Assembly (NCBI GenBank): GCA_946479335.1
Contig: CAMLFP010000176.1
Span: 1-10,976 of the forward strand
Origin: an uncultured Archangium sp.
GTDB lineage: Bacteria > Myxococcota > Myxococcia > Myxococcales > Myxococcaceae
Length of the DNA: 10,976 nt
Direction of reading: 5' to 3'
The notes beneath the pieces were generated by a model. The model was not told the origin of the DNA, made no database searches, and saw only the letters and a list, made by a program, of their open reading frames with translations. A program made the translations under genes and the position numbers. Each line of letters opens with the position of its first letter. Position 1 is the stretch's first letter. Shown one piece after another: positions 7,637 through 10,976 of this stretch.

Positions 7637-8125
7637 TCAGCGTTCCCGAAACCAGCGCAGGAGGTGCTCGACCGACACGCGGTCGATTTCATCGAAGGTC
7701 CCGGGCTTTTCGCTGTCGAGGTCGAAGACGGCGAGGAGCCGCCCGTCGCGGCCGAAAACCGGCGCCACCAGCTCCGAGGCCGCGCGGCCGTCGCAGGTGA
7801 TGTGCCCGGGGAAGGCGTGCACGTCGGGCACCACCTGGGTCTGCAGGGTCGCCGCCGCGGTGCCGCAGACGCCCTTCCCGAAGCGGATGTCGAGGCACCC
7901 CATGGTGCCTTGATACGGGCCGACCCGGAGCAGCTCGCCGGGCGTCACCACCCGGTAGAAGCCGGTCCACAGGAAGCCGAAGGCGTGGTGCACCAGCGAC
8001 GAGATGGTCGCCATCGCGGCGATCTCATCGTCGAGGCCGTCCAACACGCCGTTGATCTGCGAGGTGATTTCCTTCCACGCCTGCGCTTTCGGCAGCCCGC
8101 GGAGGTCGAGCGTCGTCTCAGCCAT
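7637..8125 (-). CDS. msrC: Free methionine-(R)-sulfoxide reductase (GAF-domain fRMsr)
   Basis: The enzyme reduces free methionine-R-sulfoxide to methionine in the cytoplasm, normally using thioredoxin. The 162-residue length fits a single GAF domain (E. coli MsrC/YebR is about 165). Family blocks are clear: GPYQG at 69-73, CLDIRFGKGVCG at 77-88, DVHAFPGHITCD at 101-112, then SELVAPVF and FDLDSE. The three catalytic-site cysteines are all present at 77, 87 and 111, each seven lower than E. coli Cys84, Cys94 and Cys118. The start at 8125 (MAETTLDL) is preferred over an ATG 22 codons upstream because that adds an Arg/Ser-rich stretch overlapping the HNH gene and falling outside the family length. 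No good Shine-Dalgarno is seen; the HNH stop is only 10 bp upstream, so translation may rely on the upstream gene. Confidence 0.95.
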   Translation of the reverse strand: MAETTLDLRGLPKAQAWKEITSQINGVLDGLDDEIAAMATISSLVHHAFGFLWTGFYRVVTPGELLRVGPYQGTMGCLDIRFGKGVCGTAAATLQTQVVPDVHAFPGHITCDGRAASELVAPVFGRDGRLLAVFDLDSEKPGTFDEIDRVSVEHLLRWFRER

Positions 8126-8135
8126 GCGACGTGTC

Positions 8136-8558
8136 TTACTCAGTCTCGAGGAGACCGAGCGTGATCTGCAGCGCGCGTGCAATGCGCGCATTCGGCAGGT
8201 TCATGCCCAGCGCGACCACCGTCGCTCGGCCCGTTGGCGTGCGCCCAGCGACCGCGCCGTTCGCGGCCAACTCGAAGTGAATGCGCCAGACATCGGTGAA
8301 CGGGTTGAAGAGCGTCACGCGCTCTCCCGTAGCCGGATCTTCTGCGTCGACTCGGTTGCTCTTGTGGAGACTGCAATTCGGGCACTGGAGCGCAAGGTTC
8401 TGGAGGGACGTCGCGCCTCCCCTGCTCCGCGGAGTGATGTGGTCGATGTGGAACGTGGCCACGTTCCCGAACTGGCGAAGCCCGCCGTAGCGGCACTGGC
8501 CGTCATCGCGCTGCGCTACCTCCTCCCGGAGCGCGCGCGGAATCGAAGAACGGCTCAC
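8136..8558 (-). CDS. HNH endonuclease-family protein with a substituted zinc cysteine
   Basis: This 140-residue protein has a beta-beta-alpha HNH nuclease fold: HIDHITPRSRGG at 37-48 (D39-H40 catalytic pair), N54 in SLQNLAL, then CPNCSLHKSNR at 59-69. The C-terminal half (DAEDPATGERVTLFNPFTDVW, GRTPTGRATVVALGMN) is typical of a widespread stand-alone HNH family seen in cyanobacteria and myxobacteria. These normally have a first CxxC zinc pair (CEYC-like). Here it reads C22-R-Y-G25: the codon is GGC where TGC is expected, a single-base difference, so one zinc ligand appears lost. The start is GTG at 8558, overlapping the TGA of the upstream small gene (GTGA). DNA target and biological role of this family are unknown to me. 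It may still fold if another residue replaces the cysteine, or it may be on its way to inactivation. Confidence 0.85.
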   Translation of the reverse strand: MSRSSIPRALREEVAQRDDGQCRYGGLRQFGNVATFHIDHITPRSRGGATSLQNLALQCPNCSLHKSNRVDAEDPATGERVTLFNPFTDVWRIHFELAANGAVAGRTPTGRATVVALGMNLPNARIARALQITLGLLETE

Positions 8559-8773
8559 GCGTGAGCCGACGCCACCATCGACAGGATCTGTGCGACCTCG
8601 GCCATGCGAACCAGCGTCTCGAGCTCTTCGCGTTCATTCGCGTTGAGCTCGCCCTCCGTGTTCCGCTCGAGGAGCGCGTGCATTCGCGCGGTCAAGTCGG
8701 CGGACAGGGTGGGAAGCTCAGCCACGACGGCCCGCGGCAGCCTGACGGAGATCTCGTCGCTCTCGACTCGCAT
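8555..8773 (-). CDS. Small conserved partner protein of the HNH nuclease (72 aa)
   Basis: No family name is certain. The N-terminus (DEISVRLPRAVVAELP) looks like a short beta strand plus helix, as in ribbon-helix-helix-like small proteins. The rest is predicted helical, with a patterned segment MHALLERNTEGELNANEREE continuing into LETLVRMAEV. The LLExNxxGxLtxxExxELexL pattern resembles small proteins I recall being encoded just before stand-alone HNH genes in cyanobacteria, which supports a conserved two-gene unit. The stop overlaps the HNH GTG start by four bases. The ATG at 8773 is 24 bp after the EF-hand gene stop, with GGAG about 12 bases upstream. Possible jobs are binding partner, regulator or antitoxin of the HNH protein; none is shown by the sequence. 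Confidence 0.75.
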   Translation of the reverse strand: MRVESDEISVRLPRAVVAELPTLSADLTARMHALLERNTEGELNANEREELETLVRMAEVAQILSMVASAHA

Positions 8774-8797
8774 GGCCCGACCCTACTCCGCGAGCGC

Positions 8798-9370
8798 TCA
8801 GTCGCCCAACTGCCCGATGCGCACCGGGGTCTTCACGCCGCTGGGCAGCTCCAGCTCGGTCGTCGACTTCGCCTGGAACACCTGCAGCGCGATGGCCGAC
8901 TGGTCGGGCGCGACGTCGGTGATTTCCAGCGACGCGCCTTCGTTCGGCGCCGGCGACAGGGGGATCTCGATGAGCACCGCCACCGACAACGGCCCGTCGT
9001 TGGCGCGCTTGTCTTCGCGCAGCGACAGCTTCGACTCCTTCACCACCACCGGCAGCGGCGCGCCGGAGAGGGAGAACTGGAGCGGGCTGACCGCCATCTT
9101 CGTCAGGCGCTCGCGCAGCTTGCCGACCTCATCCCCCATCACGAAACCGTCGCGGTTCGCGTCGACCGCTTCACGCAGCAGAAGACACCGCTCGCCGGAG
9201 TCGGCGTCCATCACCACCAGCGCGCTCAGCTTCGTCTTCGTCAGCGTGACGGTGAGCTTCTTGTGAAACCCCTTCGGGTGCGCCGCCGCGCTGGTGGACA
9301 ACGCGATCGCCAGGGCGAGGAGAAGCCTCCCCTCACCCCAGCCCTCTCCCCATGGGAGAGGGGGCTTCAT
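8798..9370 (-). CDS. Secreted single-EF-hand protein with repeat-expanded signal peptide
   Basis: The gene encodes 190 residues. The hydrophobic core RLLLALAIAL and cleavage region STSAAA-HPKG (likely cut after A30) mark a Sec signal peptide without a lipobox, so the mature protein is probably periplasmic or secreted. One canonical EF-hand loop sits at 70-81 (D70, N72, D74, G75, E81), suggesting calcium binding. The remainder is beta-rich and I do not recognise a family. Residues 3-14 (PPLPWGEGWGEG) are encoded exactly by a 36-bp palindromic repeat, so the ancestral start was probably MK followed directly by RLLLALAIAL. The ATG at 9370 overlaps the stop of the CehA gene (ATGA), which fixes the start and argues for coupling. 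A much longer in-frame extension upstream is only a shadow of the CehA gene. Confidence 0.8.
   Translation of the reverse strand: MKPPLPWGEGWGEGRLLLALAIALSTSAAAHPKGFHKKLTVTLTKTKLSALVVMDADSGERCLLLREAVDANRDGFVMGDEVGKLRERLTKMAVSPLQFSLSGAPLPVVVKESKLSLREDKRANDGPLSVAVLIEIPLSPAPNEGASLEITDVAPDQSAIALQVFQAKSTTELELPSGVKTPVRIGQLGD
9329..9364. repeat. 36-bp palindromic repeat (GGGAGAGGG-type) inserted in a coding region
   Basis: The plus strand contains CCCTCTCCC (9342-9350), a 3-base loop and GGGAGAGGG (9354-9362), a perfect 9-bp hairpin, preceded by CCCCTCACCCCAG. This is the well-known dispersed palindromic element of many GC-rich bacterial genomes, whose spurious translations read like LPSPQPSPxxRG or LTPALSPxERG. 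Its length is a multiple of three and it is read through in frame as PPLPWGEGWGEG by the EF-hand gene on the minus strand. Only one copy is present in this window. Confidence 0.75.
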
Positions 9371-10976
9371 TCCGGCTCGCTGTGGAACGCGTGGTACAGC
9401 TTGCGCACGTCGGGCATCACGCGCGGCACGAAGGGCTCCGAGTTCGAGACGCCCAGCACCTTGCGCTGCACCGTCAGGCCCTGCTTCAGCGTGCGGTCGA
9501 CCCAGATGGGGTTGGTGAACCCGTACGGCGTCACCGACTGCTGCAGCTTGGGCTTGTACTTGCCGTAGGTCGCGCCGAAGCCGAACGCCGCGCCGATGAC
9601 GCTCACCGCGTCGCTGATCTGCAGCGAGGGCACCTCGTATGCGGTGAACACCGGCCACATCGTCTCGTCGCCCGCGGCCTCCACCACGAAGAACGACCCG
9701 TCGGGGATGGTGTCGAAGTGCAGCGTCTGTTCGAAGCGCACCACCTCGCGCGACGCGGGCACGTCGAAGCGCTGCAGCACGTCGGGCTGCGCGATCTTCC
9801 CCACGATGCCGTGGCGGATGACGACGCGCTTCACGTCGATCCACGGCGCCGCGCGCACGCGCACGTGCACGTCGATGGCGCCGTCAGCCGCGACCACCGT
9901 CGAGCCCACGCCCTGCCCGTTCACCGTGAAGTCGATGAGGGGCCCGTTGGTCACCGTGACCTTGCCGGCGTTGAACGCGGTGTAGACGTCGGGCTCGCTC
10001 AACTTGAACTTGAGCCCGTCGCTGGTCGCGCCCGCCTGCACGTAGGTGCGCGGGAGGCCCGCTTCGTCTTTGTCGCTGTGCGAGTCGGAGTTGCCCGTCG
10101 CCACGATGCGCTTGCCGCGCGCCAGCATCAGGAACCAGTCGTTCTGCGCGCCGGCCTGGTACGCCTGCCGCTCCCAGCCGCCGTCCGGCAACTGCACCGG
10201 CTCGGTCAACACCTCACCGGGCGCAGGCAGACACTCTTGCGAGGTGGGGTTGGGCGGGCACGCAGGCAGCGAGGGCTCCGGCCCCGGCAGCGGAGTCGTC
10301 GGAATCCGGTACGGGAACATGATGTCGAAGCGCTTGCCGTTGAAGACCTCCATCGCGTCGAAGTCGGTTGAGAAGTTCTTCGGGTTGTACGGAGACAAAC
10401 CGCCGTCGGGCAGGTCGCGGATGTCGAGCGAGCTCGCGGAGTACGGCGGCAACGGCAGCCCGGTGGTGGAGCTGATGTTGAACGCGTTGAAGTACCCGAG
10501 GATGGTGTCGCGCGGGTGGTTCACCTCCACCACCGTGCGCTCCGGGTCGCTGCCCAGCGCGCGCAACTGCGCGAACAGCTCGCCCGGCGGGCGGAAGAAC
10601 CAGCGGAAGCTGCCGTGCTGCACCGGGCCCGGCTGCAGCTTGAGGGGGAAGGCGTTGAAGTGGCCCATCTCCAGCGAGGTGAGCTCGAGGCCCACGGTGC
10701 TGTGCAGCCAGTCGTCGAGCTTGAGGTCGCTGATGGTGGGCGCGAGATCGGTCACGTAGTTGTGATCGGTCGAGACCACGAGGTCGACGCCTTCGACGGC
10801 GTAGCTAGCGACGCGCTTGTCGAGCTCCATGCTGCTGTCGACCGACTTGATGGAGTGCACGTGGTAGTCGGCCGAGATCCACCCCGGGGTGTCGACGACG
10901 TGCGGGACCGTGAAGGCCAGCGTGGTGGTCTCGGCGGGCTTGATGTCGACCTCCTGCATCACGAGGTCGTACTCGA
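9367..10976 (-). CDS. CehA/McbA-type PHP-domain metallohydrolase (5' end outside window)
   Basis: The frame is open from the right edge to TGA at 9369-9367 and gives 535 codons. An in-frame GTG/ATG at 10962/10959 is not taken as the start, because the preceding codons (EYDLV) and the following strand-rich DIKPAETTTLAFTVPHVVD read as the inside of an N-terminal beta domain. The PHP metal site is visible: DYHVHS (HxH, about residues 38-40 of the fragment), STDHN (70-71), ELTSLEMGHFNAFPL, VNHPRD and GNSDSHSDKDE (about 292-302). These match CehA/McbA-family hydrolases, related to the carbaryl hydrolases. It probably cleaves a phosphoester, ester or carbamate bond using two or three metal ions; the substrate is unknown. 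Other myxobacterial members are often exported, but the N-terminus needed to test this is missing. The stop overlaps the EF-hand gene start. Confidence 0.87.
   Translation of the reverse strand, partial: EYDLVMQEVDIKPAETTTLAFTVPHVVDTPGWISADYHVHSIKSVDSSMELDKRVASYAVEGVDLVVSTDHNYVTDLAPTISDLKLDDWLHSTVGLELTSLEMGHFNAFPLKLQPGPVQHGSFRWFFRPPGELFAQLRALGSDPERTVVEVNHPRDTILGYFNAFNISSTTGLPLPPYSASSLDIRDLPDGGLSPYNPKNFSTDFDAMEVFNGKRFDIMFPYRIPTTPLPGPEPSLPACPPNPTSQECLPAPGEVLTEPVQLPDGGWERQAYQAGAQNDWFLMLARGKRIVATGNSDSHSDKDEAGLPRTYVQAGATSDGLKFKLSEPDVYTAFNAGKVTVTNGPLIDFTVNGQGVGSTVVAADGAIDVHVRVRAAPWIDVKRVVIRHGIVGKIAQPDVLQRFDVPASREVVRFEQTLHFDTIPDGSFFVVEAAGDETMWPVFTAYEVPSLQISDAVSVIGAAFGFGATYGKYKPKLQQSVTPYGFTNPIWVDRTLKQGLTVQRKVLGVSNSEPFVPRVMPDVRKLYHAFHSEPE

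Noticed and set aside
8561..9568. 335-codon plus-strand open frame containing LTPALSPWERG
   Set aside because: It is a shadow of four minus-strand genes; the motif is the usual false translation of the palindromic repeat.
9371..9844. In-frame upstream extension of the EF-hand protein
   Set aside because: It is the alternative frame of the CehA gene, Arg/Ala-rich, and would hide the signal peptide.

Overview
The window is GC-rich DNA, with codons ending mostly in G or C, that reads like a chromosomal segment of a myxobacterium (Myxococcota). The evidence is indirect. There is a very large lipoprotein with a Thr/Gly linker, several CNGxDDNCNGxxDE metal-binding repeats (MopE type), a beta-helix-like segment and a Gly-rich tail. 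There is also a CehA/McbA-type PHP metallohydrolase and a multi-S1-domain RNA-binding protein close to rpsA. This combination is common in Myxococcota, but no taxonomic marker such as rRNA is present, so the assignment is inference.

Layout, left to right. (1) 1-3837, minus strand: a 1250-residue secreted lipoprotein gene, whose stop codon overlaps by one base the start of a second lipoprotein gene that runs off the left edge. (2) 3838-4175: a regulatory and RNA segment. It holds the initiator tRNA(fMet) gene (4015-4091, minus, CCA encoded) with a downstream terminator hairpin, a good promoter upstream, and a back-to-back plus-strand promoter candidate. (3) 4176-5854, plus strand: two membrane-protein genes overlapping by ATGA, a PlsC-family acyltransferase and a DUF1295/steroid-5-alpha-reductase-like protein. 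(4) 5870-10976, minus strand: six closely packed genes read right to left. They are a CehA/McbA-type PHP hydrolase (5' end outside the window), a secreted EF-hand protein, a 72-residue small protein, an HNH nuclease-family protein, free methionine-(R)-sulfoxide reductase (MsrC) and a five-S1-domain RNA-binding protein. Gaps are -4, 24, -4, 10 and 60 bp, so co-transcription is plausible.

How they fit together. The acyltransferase and DUF1295 protein are probably one lipid- or membrane-modifying unit. The CehA protein and EF-hand protein are translationally coupled and may both act outside the cytoplasm. The small protein and HNH protein overlap by GTGA and form a two-gene module. MsrC and the S1 protein look like housekeeping (oxidative repair, translation/RNA binding) attached to the end of the cluster.

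The two most notable observations are these. A 36-bp palindromic repeat sits exactly in frame inside the signal peptide of the EF-hand protein, adding 12 residues between MK and the hydrophobic core. The HNH protein has lost one cysteine of its first CxxC zinc pair (C22-x-x-G25) while keeping the rest of the fold motifs, and it is coupled to an uncharacterised small partner. I saw no CRISPR array, transposase, integrase or phage gene.
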